A stretch of DNA of 60,000 nt, from contig NC_087062.1 of the NCBI RefSeq assembly GCF_963678635.1, forward strand, positions 64,765,253 to 64,825,252. Reading direction: 5' to 3'. A program made the position numbers and the translations under genes. The notes below the pieces were generated by a model, which was given only the letters and a program-made list of their open reading frames with translations, did no database searches and had not been told where the DNA came from. Shown one piece after another: positions 1 to 12,719 of the stretch (position 1 is the stretch's first letter; each line of letters opens with the position of its first letter). This DNA comes from Symsagittifera roscoffensis (Eukaryota; Xenacoelomorpha; Acoela; Convolutidae).

Positions 1-74
1 TTGTTTCTTCATATTTCGGTGGTCAATTTAATTTATCTTTTTGTTTTTGTCTACATTCGGCAATTGTATATACG

Positions 75-830
75 TATCTACGGCAATAGTTGCACCATTT
101 TTTGAATAAAAATTTCGTTTCGAAAATTGAATTATTTTTGTATTTAGTCAGAGTTTGAGTGATTTTTTTTTTGCTAAGTCATTATTGGAGATTTGGATGT
201 CATTTATATTAGATACTGTTGTTTGGATACTGTTTACTTATTCTAATTTTAAAATTTCTGTTTACTCTAGTTTCATTGTAAATTCTGCTTGTGTGGTTTC
301 TCTACATAGTTGTTGAAATCAACATCTGATTCATGGTTTGAAGGTGGTCTGATGTTCTTTTTTTATAGTCATTTTTCTTATAGTCAATTGTGGTGTTAAG
401 GTCATCATAAGAATTTGTGTCATTTATGTGTTTTTTTAGTCATGTGTATTGAAAATTATTTTTTTCTTACCGGAGTTTCTATGCGTACAGCAAGTTCTTT
501 TATAGTTTCGTTTGGAAATCTGCGACTTCATTACAAAAAATTTTTGATGTTGTTTGTTCTTTCATTTTGAATCAAACATTTTGGAAAATTTTTGTGTGAA
601 TCAATTCCAGTCAGATTTTATTATTATGGAAAGGACTGAAAATATTTTTTGAGCTGCGCTGTCAAGTTTAGTTTGTATTAATGATGTGCGTCTATGGACG
701 GAATTTTGATGAAGTGGTGTAGTTATAGGTCCGGACCAATGTTCTTTATTAAATTTGCTCTAACAGCGTTTAAATAATCTTCCACCAAAAACTCAGGATT
801 AGTTCCTGTAAACACCACACGGGATTTATT
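75..830 (-). pseudogene. Decayed Ty3/Gypsy gag (capsid and zinc knuckle)
   Basis: Read on the minus strand, about 830 down to 420 matches the capsid part of Ty3/Gypsy Gag in two reading frames. It has a stretch like VVFTGTNPEFLVEDYLNAVR, then a tract containing SLIQTKLDSAAQK, IKSDW and FSKMFD, then NETIKELAVRIET. At about 135-75 follows a retroviral-type zinc knuckle, CNYCRRYVYTIAEC, in which the usual Gly-His pair is Val-Tyr, so the CCHC ligand set is incomplete. In-frame stops and frame changes break it repeatedly, so it is a relic. Gag order (capsid then knuckle) predicts protease and RT beyond the left edge of the window. I recognise the family from motifs only; no LTR for this element was found. 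Confidence 0.72.
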
Positions 831-959
831 AGATGTTACAGATGATCTACCCATACAGGGTATAGATTCCTTGTCATTTGGAGTGAATCTGCTGTTTTTG
901 GTATGTGTGGAAATTTTTTAAGTTGAGATTTGGTTATTTCTTGTTGTTGTAAAAAAAAG

Positions 960-3900
960 TAGTCGATTTTTTTTTCTCATTGAATCGGGTTTGTAACCTT
1001 GAGTATTATTTTGGTATTAACATTGTATGTTTTTTTCTAGTTGTGGAATATCGTTTAGAGAACTATTGTTCTGTTTCTCAGGGTCTTTGTAGATTCATGT
1101 AAGGTTCAAAAATATCTGGTTGAAATTTAGCATCTGCTTGATTTTAATCATTCCGGTCATTTTTTCGTTAATTACTATCATATTGTTCTTGGTCGAGCTA
1201 TTTTCTGATGAATTGTTTTTTATTTTGTTGAAAAATTGTATAGTTTTCAGTACGATCTGTCGGAGTTTTTCTTTGATCTTTAAAATATACAGATTGGGGT
1301 ATTTCATTTTTTGGTACCTGTTGAACATAATTATGTTCTTGAGGTTGGTTTTGTGTAAAAAACAAGTGGTTTTTTCAAAGGACTGTTGATATAACTGTTC
1401 GTGAAAAAATCATAATTTTGGTTTGCTAAGTTCTTATTGTTTGTATATTTTGGTTTGTTAGTTCGGCGTTTTTTTTGGTTAATGGTCTACATGTTGGCTA
1501 ATCCATTTGCGAGTGTTTTGGTATGACTGATGATTTGACTGTTGATTGTAATGCTTTTGGTTGAAATGAATTTTATTTTTGTTGGATGAATAGATGAAGT
1601 AATTTGTTGTGTTGTTGTAGGTGGTGTTTCAACTATTCGCCATTTGCAAATGTGATGGTGTTTGGATATTTTGTTATGTTCGGTTTGTATTCCCGTTCAA
1701 ATTTTTTTTTGTAGTTATTAAAATTGCTTTCAGAAAATTGTTGAAAGTTTTTTAATTAAATATAGTGTCATAATTTAAAGGTGCGGTATCAGTTGTTAAT
1801 GGAGTTACTCCTAAGTAACCTCTATTTATTGAGATAGTTGCGATTGCTGCACTAAAGATATCGTTTAGTATGTTGAAAATAAATGTTGAGACCATTCCAT
1901 GTCCCATTTTTAATCTGTTTCTTCTGCTAATACGATTTTGTCGTCATTTTGAGGTCTAAATTTTTTTCTTGCCTGTGAATTGAGATCTAGATTATTTTGC
2001 AACTAATCTAGTATAAGCCATGCTAGAATTCTTTGCAGATCAATTTTAATTGTTTTCAATTTTTCATTGTCAGAGAATATTTCTAGAATTGAATCTAAAA
2101 ACTTGAAAAGAGAATAAGTTCTAGTCTGATTGTTGCCCTTGCAAATTTCTATTGATCCGAGCAAAGCCTTGATGATCAAACATTTAGGTGATAGAAGATT
2201 ATGTTATGGATTAATCTTTTAGGTTCTCAGTTTAGATTAACGATTTAAAGATCCAGGGAAAGCCTTGATGATCTGATTACGGATATAATTTAAGTTAAAT
2301 TTAAACAAGGATCTGACAAAGAGTCAATTACAGTAAAATATTTTAAGAAAAGCTCAAAATTTAGATTTGAATCAGATTAGTTTTTTTGAAATTATTTATG
2401 TGTGTTTTACTTGAAAAAGATCAATAAAAGGAAAAAAAATTCCCCAGAATTGAAGAGTGTTTTTTGATTTTTTAACTTTATTCTAAAATAATTTAAACTA
2501 AATATTTGTTGTATTTTTTAAAAATTCAATAAATATGAAAATTATGAAGTTTTCGAAAATTACTGCAGCTATTCAAGTTTTGAGGTAGATAGTAAGATTT
2601 TAGTTGACTGACATTATAATTTTCAATGATATATTGTGGGATATATAACTTTGAAGTGAATCTTACTGCTCATTTATTGTGAGTTATATCAATGAGTGAA
2701 AATGTACTGCCTAAATGGTTTTGTAGAGAAACAGTCGTTCGAGTCTTTTACTTCTTTTCACAATGTAGAGGCTCGGTTTGTCGTTGTGATTGTAACCTGG
2801 TGTCAGCCTAATATTCATTTGTTTTGATTAGCTTCATTGAAACGTGGAAATAAGCTAATTGTATGATTAATTTGGTTCATCATTTAGTTTGGCGTTTTTG
2901 ATCTTGTTTGCTTAAGTTTTTTGTGTTGCTAAGTCTAAATTAGTAGAGGTCTGTTCAAGACTTTTTTGGTTGCACAAGATGAGTCAAAGTACGGATGGTT
3001 TTCTCATAGAGTGATTTTGGATAAGTTAAAACGCTTCCCGCAATCAGATTTTCGGCCGGATAGGTTCGTGCAATTTCTTATTCTAATACGAATCCTAATC
3101 TTACTCTTATTTCTCCTAGTTTCAATAGAACTACATTATACTGGTAATATTGTGAGGCTTAGAGTCTGGAAATAAAACTTAGGAAGAGCAACCGTTTGCT
3201 AAGTTAAATTTTTTCTTCTCTGGCTGAAACTGTAAACAGTTTCAGCCTTAGAATTTTTTGTGAGTGTTTGTCATGGATCATGATTGGTTAGTTCTAAGTA
3301 TTTTATAGAGATAATTTATCAGAATTACAATTTGTTATAAATACTTGTTTTAAACTGATTACAAAAACTCTGGAAACTCTTTTTCAGTTTCAATTTTTTT
3401 TTTTAATTTTCATAATTGATTTTACTTTTTTTTTCCTTTTGATAGATAAAAAATTATTTTGGTTGATACATATATTTTTTTGATTTAATATATGCATTTA
3501 ATAAAACTGCATACCTAAAGCTAAGTGAAGCTCACTCGGGTAAGTCCAAAGGATTTTTAGTGAACCTGTCATTTTCCAATCTAGAAAAAAATCCAACTGA
3601 TGCACAGAATATGCAGAGGGCAAAATAGATTATGAAAAACTAAAAAATGTCCAACCTTGACTTAAACGCTCATGCTTAACTTTAAAAAAAAAATTTCTGG
3701 TCAAACATACTGTACTGCAACAAGCTAATATCAGTCTTGTTTTCGGCGTGAACTATTCAATTCAAAAAAATTACGAAACCCTTTCGAAAAAAGCCCCAAA
3801 ATGTAATAAGCGGCGATGAAAATTTGCTAATCTAGTTATAATAACGTTTTAATGAATGATTGCGTTTATTTCAAACGTTGATGAATAAACGATAAATTAA

Positions 3901-3990
3901 TCCTTATTTCATTGCTAGACCATCGTTAATTCATCGCTAATTTTCGAAATTTCCAACGCTGAATTGAGGCTAATTGAACACTGAAATTTG
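960..3990. other. Gene-free, T-rich stretch
   Basis: Apart from the short frame at 1745-1942, I see no supportable gene. The plus strand is strongly T-rich and poor in C, the same asymmetry seen over the minus-strand LINE at 43.4-46 kb, so part of it may be 5' sequence of the adjacent minus-strand retroelement. A short imperfect direct repeat, GCAAAGCCTTGATGATC or GGAAAGCCTTGATGATC, occurs near 2161 and 2258. Confidence 0.4.
1745..1942 (-). other. Short open frame upstream of the gag relic, unrecognised
   Basis: An open minus-strand frame of about 63 codons contains an internal ATG followed by MGHGMVSTFIFNILNDIF and ends in PLNYDTIFN before a TAA. It is amphipathic to hydrophobic and less low-complexity than its surroundings. 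Its position, about 1 kb 5' of the capsid relic on the same strand, makes an N-terminal gag or leader ORF of the same element the simplest reading. No family was recognised and it may be chance. Confidence 0.25.
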
Positions 3991-4206
3991 CTATTCGGGT
4001 AAAATTTCAGCGCTAAGCCGTTGAATAGATTTTGACCGGAAAAAGAACGAGAATCTTGGACAACGAGAATCTTGGAAATAAATAATTTTTCTAGTCCATG
4101 TAAAATACCATTGGTGTGATAACTGAGGTGGAATGGAGCAATGAGCTTCTCTTGTTAATTTGGAAATCATTTTAAATTTGTTTGTAAAAATCATTGAAAT
4201 AAGTAC

Positions 4207-4792
4207 CTGAGAAGATAACCTTCTGTAGAAGCCCTTTCGTGTTTTTCAGCTGGGTCATCGACCCTCTCAAACATTCTCGAGTTACAAATCCTTCCAGTAT
4301 AATGTCCTTCGCGAGCTTGGAATCTAGGGTGTACCTCGGGGAAACCAGTCCGGGCTGACCGGGTGTCCCGCAGGGCTCTAACTTGACTCACAATATCTCT
4401 CAAAGCTTCAACTTGACTCAAGTACTCGTAACATGAGTTCAGAACTCTATCGGTTGGTTTTATTATAGCGGGCCATTGATGAGGTAAGTGTCTGGTTTCA
4501 GTGTCCATTCTGTTGCGGTAATAAGACACGAGTGGGAGTAGCTTTTTACGTCTTTCCATTAATTTTGTCAACCGTTTCCGGTATTCTAAGAAATCTTTTA
4601 GTTCTTCTCCGTATCTGCTACGTGTGCGATCTTCCAACTCTGTCTTAGGCAGAGTCCGAATCAGTTTCTCGAGGTCCAGACTCAGAATAGTGATTTCGTT
4701 TTGCACCGTGAACAGCACAGAGTGAAGTCGCGAGTGAGTGGTGTAAATGGATTTAATGACATCGTCCAATTTTTTTATTCTCTCCTCAAACT
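4207..4792 (-). CDS. Internal exon of an unrecognised coiled-coil protein
   Basis: A 586-bp minus-strand exon encodes about 195 residues without a stop. A pyrimidine-rich TTGTTGCAG acceptor lies just upstream (exon starts at 4792) and CTCAG|GTACTT is a usable donor (exon ends at 4207). If the donor is not used, the frame continues four codons and stops at a TGA, so this could also be the last exon. The first half is charged and helical with heptad-like spacing (EFEERIKKLDDVIKS; YRKRLTKLMERRKKLLPL), predicting a coiled coil. The second half has a small internal duplication (QVEALRD, QVRALRD) and ends in a charged segment. Codon use is mixed and richer in G+C than the flanks, supporting real coding. 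No family was recognised and the neighbouring exons were not found. Confidence 0.7.
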
Positions 4793-5819
4793 CTGCAACA
4801 ACATTTATACAAATTAGCATCCAGTTGAATTAATTTCACAAATTTACCGGTTGAGTTTAAAGGTTCCTGCGAATCTTTTACTTAATCCAGGATCCCTGAT
4901 CTAAGACACCAAATTTAGGGTGGGGAGAGACCCTTGGTCATCACAAATTTCACAACCTCAGAACACGTAGAGTAACCAGCACTTTTGGCACAACTTTAAC
5001 AAAGTCTAATTTTTGCCGATCATCGACGCTTTTTTAGGGGCTTCCGTCGCCAATATATAATAATTTTGAGGGAAAAGCCCACTCCGGAAACAAAGAGGTT
5101 GTTTTTTTGGTTAAAGACATTTAAAACAATCTGAAATAGCATATATACCTCAAACCAGCCTACATAATCCGCGGCCGAATTTTTTTGTCTACATTTTGCG
5201 TTCCAGGAGAGAATTTTCGAACAAAACACATGTGATCGACCTATAAACGTTTTCTGAAAACCGTTTTCTCTTCGAGAACTGAACCTTTTCCCAAATCATC
5301 CTATGGTCCATTGTTAATATCAGAGCAACAATTAACCAAAAAAAATGATATGCAAGGCAAGTTTTTGCCTTGCTTCTTACAAATGTAACTTTTGTAAATT
5401 GTAGAAATTGTTAAGAAAACAAGTGTTTTCGTGTTTTTTTTTTGCATTGCCAGTACAAAAATATATAAAAGAAACATGTTTAAACAATTAAAAATATCTG
5501 AGTATTCTCTCACTTAAAAGTAGTTGACTTGGTAATAAATATTGTTTACCCAATCCGCATAACATAAAATGTTTCATTACCATTAATTATTTTCACTAAA
5601 TACTGAAAGAGATGTCTTTGGACAGGGATAAAATTAGACACCAAAAAATTGAAATCAAGATCAACCAAAAATTTAAAAGGTTTAATTCAAATAAAAGTTT
5701 ATCAGGGGGGGGGGGGGCTGACGACCTTTTCTCAGGGATTCGAATCTCCTGCAGACCCAAAGGTTTCCCCCTTTGGTACTTTTTAAGAAATCCATTTTTG
5801 GCCGACCGACAATAAAATT

Positions 5820-6056
5820 TTTATAAAAGGCGCCTTTGGCGCCAATTTATAATAACTTTGAGGGGGAGCGCGCGCCAAAAAAACGCGTCAAACTTTTCCA
5901 AAAAATGCCCAAAAATGGCTTTTTTGACCTGTTTTTTCAATTTGCCTGCGGCACAGAAAGTTTGGACAAAACAGCGTCTTTTTAGTGCTTTAGGAGAGCT
6001 GGGAAAATCAATATGGCAGAATTTTAAAAAAGTCGTAAAAAAATCCTAGATTCACC
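5820..6056 (+). repeat. Interspersed repeat with TAGATCCGCCCCTG-type end (copy 1)
   Basis: This stretch shares an ordered series of blocks with 15828-16042: AATTTATA-TA-TTTTGAG, GCGCGCC, TTTGCCTGCGGC, a GACAAAACAG-like tract, AGAGCT-G-AAAATCAA, and a terminus ending in AAATCCTAGAT. Here the end reads TCCTAGATTCACCC, a decayed version of the TCCTAGATCCGCCCCTG end in the other copy. It is probably a non-autonomous DNA transposon or similar interspersed repeat; the class is an inference. Confidence 0.5.
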
Positions 6057-9000
6057 CATGTGTGAAATATTTTTTTTTGCCGTGAAGGCTCTTTTCGAGT
6101 ATCCATGCCCCCTGTACCCATGTTTGTTATCATATTTCAATTTGCTGGATCAAATCTGTTTTTTTTTGTTTATTCTGGCATGTTTCATGAATAGATTTAT
6201 ATCATTTTAAAAGGCACGTTGGAAAACAAAACTCAGGAAAAAGCAAAGGTGGTGGGGGGCTTGGAACTGAAAAAGAGCCAGAGTGATTACCATTAGCCCG
6301 GCTGATTTCTGACATTAATGGAGTCTTTTACCTGCTGCCATTTTTGATCGAAATATTTGTTGGTGCTATATTTTTCAAACAGTATAGTTATTTAGTTTGG
6401 TTGCATATCTTGTTTTTTTTTGTTTCACTTTTTTGTTACGTCATCTGTTTCTTAAATGATTTTTCGTATTGCGCTTTTTCTATTTTCCCGCATCTGTAAA
6501 GTTTTACATTTGAATTTTTTCTCTGTCGTTCCATGTTTAGAAAATGTCGACATGCGTTTTGCGTTTCAGATTTTTTCTTTGTAGGTATATTGATTCTTTA
6601 GGAGCAATCCCACCGAGTAAATTTACTGGTTACTTAGTTATCAGGTGTTAATGTGTGATAAAGGGAGTCATTTTTAAGTGATCAAAATCTTTTAGATGAT
6701 CACTATTTCTCTTTTCCACTCGCATCACATAAACACCATATACACGATGCAAGGGGTCGCTCCTCAAGGTTATGTATTAAGGTAAATTTTTGTTCAGATA
6801 CGATCAGTAATTCACATGATTAAATTTCAAACGGTCGAGCATGAACAACTTATACTCAACATAATGTACAACTGGGAAGGGGGATGGGCGATGATGACAA
6901 CAAAAAAGCGGGTTTTTTGGCTCTTTCCTAGAACGCCAACAGCATACAATTTATAGCCCTCCGCAAGGTGAATTCCTTATTAGGGGGGCTATGAACTGCT
7001 AGTGGCTTTAGTGTAAAAAAAACCGTTCATTTTTCTTTTGCAGCATTTCATTCCTTATCTTTTGCGTATCTAGTAACAAAATTTTTAGACGAATTCAGCG
7101 GCTATACCTAAACTATGACTTTTCCACCCGAAAAGTTTTGAATTTAACAAAAATTTTGCATGCTATTTTTGTGATTATGAATTCTTTAACTTTAGGGTAT
7201 AACAGCGATTAACTATTAACATATGAACACCTCATGCTTTGGTTTTTGGGGCAATTCATCCCATTCTGAGTTAGAATAGAAATGATATCAGATATGAGTT
7301 TATAGTTCCGATTTTTGTAACAAAAGTAACGGAATATTTGTGCTCGGGTAGGTTTTTTTTTTCAGACAAATTTCTAGCCATTTTTAACTAGCCATTTGCC
7401 ATTTTTGACGGAATTTTTTATATATATCATTCAAAAGCTATTGTTGTCTTGAGCTTAAATTTGAAAAGATTTTTCACCTGTGATAATTTTTTTGTAAAGA
7501 TATGTGCATTTAATTTTTATAACAGTTTGTAATAGTTTATAAATTATAAAACACGGTTAGGAACGGATGGTAAAAGAGTTGAATTCACCTTGGCGATCTA
7601 CGAAACTTGCCGATCTGCGTTTCTCGTACGAAAAACGCTCGAGAAGGACACGAGGTTTTTGAGTGCGCTTTCCCGTTCATAATTATGCAAAATTTTTGCG
7701 CATGTGTAGTTTTAGTACAGACGAATATCAATATCATTCTCTTTTCTTTTTACTTTTCTACAAGCTCGGTTCGTTTTTCTAAAATATGACCCAAGCTGGA
7801 CAAAATAAAACAGAATGAATTGAATTAATTGAATCACTTGATACATCTCAGCTATCTGTAACCAATCTTGAGATATGATTTGAGCCAATGGGTGGCAAGA
7901 AACAAAAAACGAAAATTTTTAGGAGGAAGAAAAGAAAAAGGACGAGATAGATCATTTTGTTCAAAACTTTTGGCTGCTTTTTGGATAATGTCAAAACTTG
8001 AACCTTTCTATGAAAATATTATTCAATTTATTCTAAGGTTTCACCATTTTTCAATAATTAAGTAATTTTTTCATAGAAAAATTCAATTTTTGACATTAGT
8101 TGAAAAACAGCCTAATTTTTTTGAGTGATAGGATCTATATCGTCCTTCTTCTTTTCTTCGGCAATGGCATCTCTTATAAAACACCGCAATTTTTGGAAAA
8201 ACCAACAACCCTCATAATTTCATAATTTCTGAGACCATTTTTTTGTTTAAATCAAAAAATCTATGATAGGTTTCATGATCTTTGCCCAATATGATTGTTG
8301 TTCCGACCATTGAAAATTGGGAGGAACTTTGCATTCGCGTCTTTTACTTTTCTCGTTTTTTTTTTGTTTTCCTCGCAAAATCAGGTACCACAAATAATAC
8401 CACGCAATGAAACGAGTGATATAACGCATTGAAATTTTTCAGTCGTGATTGGAATGACTTTAAAATATTTTAAAAAAAATTGAAAAGTCCCAGTGTTGAG
8501 ACAAACCGGTTTGAACTTTATGAGTCTTAGTCTAATTTTGAGCAAGTTAAGCAATCGAGCAGGCTTATTTAAAAAACTAAGCCATAAATTTAATCCTGTA
8601 ATTCTATTGTTTCAAAATTTTTCAGCGCCCTTTTTGAACAAAAAAAAATCACAAATTCAAAATAAATTGCAGAGAAAAGTTTTTAAAAAATTAGTTTTAA
8701 TTGTTAGTTTTTTTTTCTGTCATTTTTCAACAAGAACCGTTACCTGACTTGGCTATTTTACTCTGATTATTGAAGAATCTTAGATTGCTCAAAAAACAAC
8801 AGTAATTTGAAAAAAAAACCTGAAAAAAAAACTTATTTTCGTTTTCCTTATACAGAATATGCTCGGAACATTCTGTGTTTTTTGCACAGCAACCGGCTAA
8901 CCTTGTTGAGTTCTGCATATTGTTGCCCATTATAGAAATTGAAAATAAAACAGGAGCCTTTTTAAGCTTTTAAGATTGAGGAGATTCATGAACAAAAATT

Positions 9001-9829
9001 GCACGCCCAAATTTCCACGGCCAGAAATGGAAATCAAAATTTTCCCCACTATTTTCCCTATTTTTTCGCAATCCTAAGAAAACCATCGCAAAATTTGACC
9101 AGAGTGGACATGTTCCGAACTTAAATAAGTTGAGGTCTGCATTGTAGATCCAAACATTTCTAGAAAAAAAACATTTGGTGTATTTAAATTTTCGTGACCA
9201 GAAGCTTACATTTCCAGTTTTTTGTAATCGAATAAAAAAGTAATAAATTGCAACCAGGGCTGACTTGCAAGACATGCACGACCAATTTCCAATAAAAACA
9301 CTAATTTTATTGTATAGTTTAAGCAGTTCATTTATTGGTAGTTGAGGTTTTGATTTTGGTGAACCAAAAATGAGGTATTATATCCTTTATGGTGAAAAGT
9401 TTTTGATACTAAATGTTTTCCTTTATTTCGCCTTCATTGTTTTTAAATTCCTTATAAAAAAAACTTTTTCATGATTTATTCACCTTGTTTGCATCTCTTT
9501 TGTTCAAACAGAGGAAGCCTTAATTAGAGTAATAACCAAATTTTTTCTTCGTTCGAAAACAAATGTTCTGGAAAAATTTTTCAAGAAGATTGCATTAGAA
9601 CTTTTGTTACTGCAGCGTAGTTGTATCTATGTTGCTTCGAATCTTTAATCGAGCCAATTCCCTAATTGTTTTTTTCAAATAGATGGTGCAGGCAGAACTT
9701 ACAACTTTTAGAACCTTTTCTGTGTTTCTTTCATTGTGAAATGTCACGTAATGTGATATTTACACAGCACTTTTTCATCCTAATGCAAAAGTTCTAGATC
9801 GGTATGCTTCAAGCAAGAAAGTGAAATTT

Positions 9830-10070
9830 TTTGCATTCTTAATGCAACAAATATGTTCGTATCAAGGCAAAAACATGAATTTTTTGACTGCTTTTTGAGG
9901 TCTATGGAGCAGTGCTCGCTGAAATTATTTTGTAAAGTTTTTTTGAGATATTTTTAAAACTCATCCTGCCACACGCCATATAAAGTGCAAACTGATAGAT
10001 TTATTTTCTAGAAACATAGAGTTTATGTCAAAGAGCCTGTTTCAAACATTTTGGAATCATTTATAAGAGG
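9830..10070 (+). repeat. Interspersed repeat, unit 1 of a near-tandem pair
   Basis: The unit begins CGTATCAAGGCAAAAAC, passes GACTGCTTTT and ends around CACACGCCATATAAAGTGCAAACTGATA and AAAGAGCCTGTTTCAA. The same order of blocks recurs at 10337-10580 and, for its end, at 59930-59990. The opening GCTCGTATCAGGGC-type motif is shared with the inner end of the fold-back arms at 19.4, 19.7 and 54.1 kb, tying it to that family. Confidence 0.45.
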
Positions 10071-10336
10071 GATTAACCCTCTGCGTACGCTTTATGAGCG
10101 CGAAAGATATCGCGCGTCTACTTTACCAAATTGGCCATATCTTCATTTTTTAAAACCTCATTTTTTTCAAAAAAAGAGATTATTTTTGAAGTGTCTTTTT
10201 AAACTTTCGGCTTATGCATGTAGAATAAAAAACCAATGCTTCCTAGATCCTGAGTCAGAATTTGTCAAGACAAAAAAAACCACCCCGCGCTAAAATATTC
10301 CGTCACTTTCATCGAAAAGCGAAACAACAAAATTGC

Positions 10337-10580
10337 TCGTATCAGAGCAAAACCCTGAAGATTCTGACTGCTTTTAATTTCTACGGAGTAATTTAAAATA
10401 AAAAATGATGAAATTCAAAAAAAGAAAATGAAAAAAAAAAACTTCAAAAATTTGTTTTAAATATTTTTTATATAATCACCCCACACGCTATGTAAAGAAA
10501 AAAGTGATATAATTTGCATTGCAAAACTAGAGTAAAGAGCATGCCTCAATCCAATTTGAAACGATTTCTTATACAGACTA
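10337..10580 (+). repeat. Interspersed repeat, unit 2 of a near-tandem pair
   Basis: This is the second copy of the unit at 9830-10070. It opens with GCTCGTATCAGAGCAAAACC, continues with GACTGCTTTTAATTTCTACGG and ends with CACACGCTATGTAAAG, a GTGATATAATTTG tract and AAAGAGCATGCCTCAA. Divergence from unit 1 is high, so both are old. Confidence 0.45.
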
Positions 10581-12535
10581 AATCTCCGCTACGCTTTAAT
10601 AGCACGAATTATCAAGCTCGTTAATTGTTTCAAGTTGGTCAAAATGGCCATCTTTAATTCCTCATAGTTCTAAAAAGTACGGTCCCAAGTGAAATATTTT
10701 TTTAAATTTGAGCTGACGATAGCAGTATCTCTTTAATTGATTATAAAAAAATCAAAATTGCTTGTTAAAAGTCAAAATTTGTCGGTAGATATAAAAAAAC
10801 CACCCCAAGCAAATTTTCTGTCACTTTCTTCAAAAGTCGGAACAATAATTATGCAAAAATTTCAGAAAACAGAATGATAGCTGATTCCACTATAGCGTTA
10901 CCAAAAGCAGCTTCAACCAACTCGATTTTTCTTATAGTTTTAGTAATTGTACCAATTATGAAGTAATTGCACGCAATTAATGAGAATATTTACGGTTTGT
11001 AGAAACACTAAAAAAAAAGAAAGAAAAAACTATTACTTTACAAATAGCGCAGAATACTTTACTTTTTGCTGTTCTGTTTTGTTTCAATCGACTCATTGAA
11101 GAGAAGATTTGCCTGTCTAACAAGCAGAAGTTACGAGCAGATTTTTTAATACTGCAAAAATAATTTCGAAGATCCATTTTTTTTGCAGTCCCGATCAAAT
11201 TGCGACTGTAAGTACCTCACTGTGGTATATCATTCCTTTTTAAATTACTTTTTTTTGGTGCGTGATTACACGCCAGAGTGAAAGATGCTCAAATTCAAAG
11301 TTTCTTTCTCCAATCAATGTGGTCGAAATTAAACATTTTATCTTTTTTGTCAGTCTTAACATATTTCGGCAATCTGGAAGATTTTGGCTCAAAAATGGTT
11401 TAAAATTAGAATGTTTAAAGTGTGAAAACAACGCGAAATACGACCAAGACTCATATATCCGCGAAGTTCTTAAAATGATTTTTAATATTCACTTTTAGAC
11501 AGACAAAATTCTGATCAGGCTAATAGCTCCAACTTCTACAAAAAGGTGATGAAATGTTTGTGCTTGCTGTGGTTTGTTTTCTTGAACTATCGGCCAACTC
11601 TTGTCAATTAACGAGAGCTCGTGCAAAATAAAAACACTTCCGGTTCTAGGGTAAGCATCCAATATGTCAAACATGCGAAATCATCTCCTAATTATGTAAT
11701 AAAATGACGCGCGCGTCTCCGATAACAGACTCTAATTTTTATATAAAAAGCTACCTTCAGCTGGCAAGCTCGCAACATGGTGACGCGACTGCGGAGGTCA
11801 CTGTCACTTCGGCCAATACATTGTTTTCTAATTGATTGGTAGAAATCGGATCTTTGCGCTGGTAGAAAAATTCAGATGTTTGCCTAGTAAAGCTGTTTTT
11901 TGGATGTTTGCAACATTTTGTGGTTCTTCGGTTGTTTGACATATTGAATATTTGTATGGTACCCAGCAGTTCCAATTCTTGCCAATTTTTAGATTTGGGT
12001 ATATTTGCTTAAAATCAATTACAATATATATTTGTTTAAATAAAAATTTAGGCTACCATTTTTTGGGTAGTCGTTTGCTTTGGTAATTTATTGTTTTTAC
12101 AAACTAAACCTCAACATGCTAAGGTGTAACTGAAAACAGTCAAAATTTAGTTTGTCAGTAGAAAAATTGAAACCGAAAATAAATATTCCATCTCGAAAGT
12201 AAAAAAAATTACATGCTGTTGTGAAAAAAAAACTGTTTTACGAATCGTTTTCAAATTTGTTCCCTTAAATTTGGCTTACTTCAGACAATACAAAAAAATA
12301 TGAGAACAGAAAGTGCTTTGATTTTCACTTGAGTGCTTTGAGTGCAATTTATCTTTGACACAAAACTAAAAATTTGACACAAAACTACACCCCTGAACGG
12401 GTCAAACCCTTTGCTTCAATTTTAAATACCAAAACAGGTCTGTTTTAGGTTTTGTGACCTTTTTTGCATCAGCTGAGACTAAAATTTTGCTTCAAATTGA
12501 CCCAAACTAAATTATCCGTTTAAAAGATGGGATCA

Positions 12536-12719
12536 AGTTAACATCTTCCCCCCTCATAGACCAAGTTAAGATCCTCCACCCCAGCGCTTAAATTAAATTA
12601 ATTTTGCTAAGCGCTGCATGTAAAATGCTCGATTCTGATTGGCTGAAAATTCCCAATTTAGAACCAAGTTAACATCCTCCCCCCTAAACATATTTAGGGG
12701 GGAGTACGTTAACTTGGTC
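12536..12719. repeat. Repeated CAAGTTAACATCYTCCCCCC motif ending in a perfect hairpin
   Basis: The motif CAAGTTAA-AT-CTCC-CCCC occurs at about 12534, 12564 and 12665 in direct orientation. A fourth, inverted copy forms a near-perfect palindrome: ACCAAGTTAACATCCTCCCC at 12663 continues to CCTAAA and pairs across a CATAT loop with TTTAGGGGGG...TTAACTTGGT ending at 12718. The arms are about 26 nt. Such structure is typical of the ends of a fold-back or MITE-like element, but no complete element was delimited. Confidence 0.6.

Noticed and set aside
5706-5717. Run of 12 G as a possible regulatory or quadruplex site
   Set aside because: A single homopolymer in repeat DNA, prone to sequencing error; no gene nearby to regulate.
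10051-10293. 80-codon plus-strand open frame starting near a GCGCGAAAGATATCGCGCG palindrome
   Set aside because: It lies between repeat units and its end is a fold-back family terminus; no domain or splice support.
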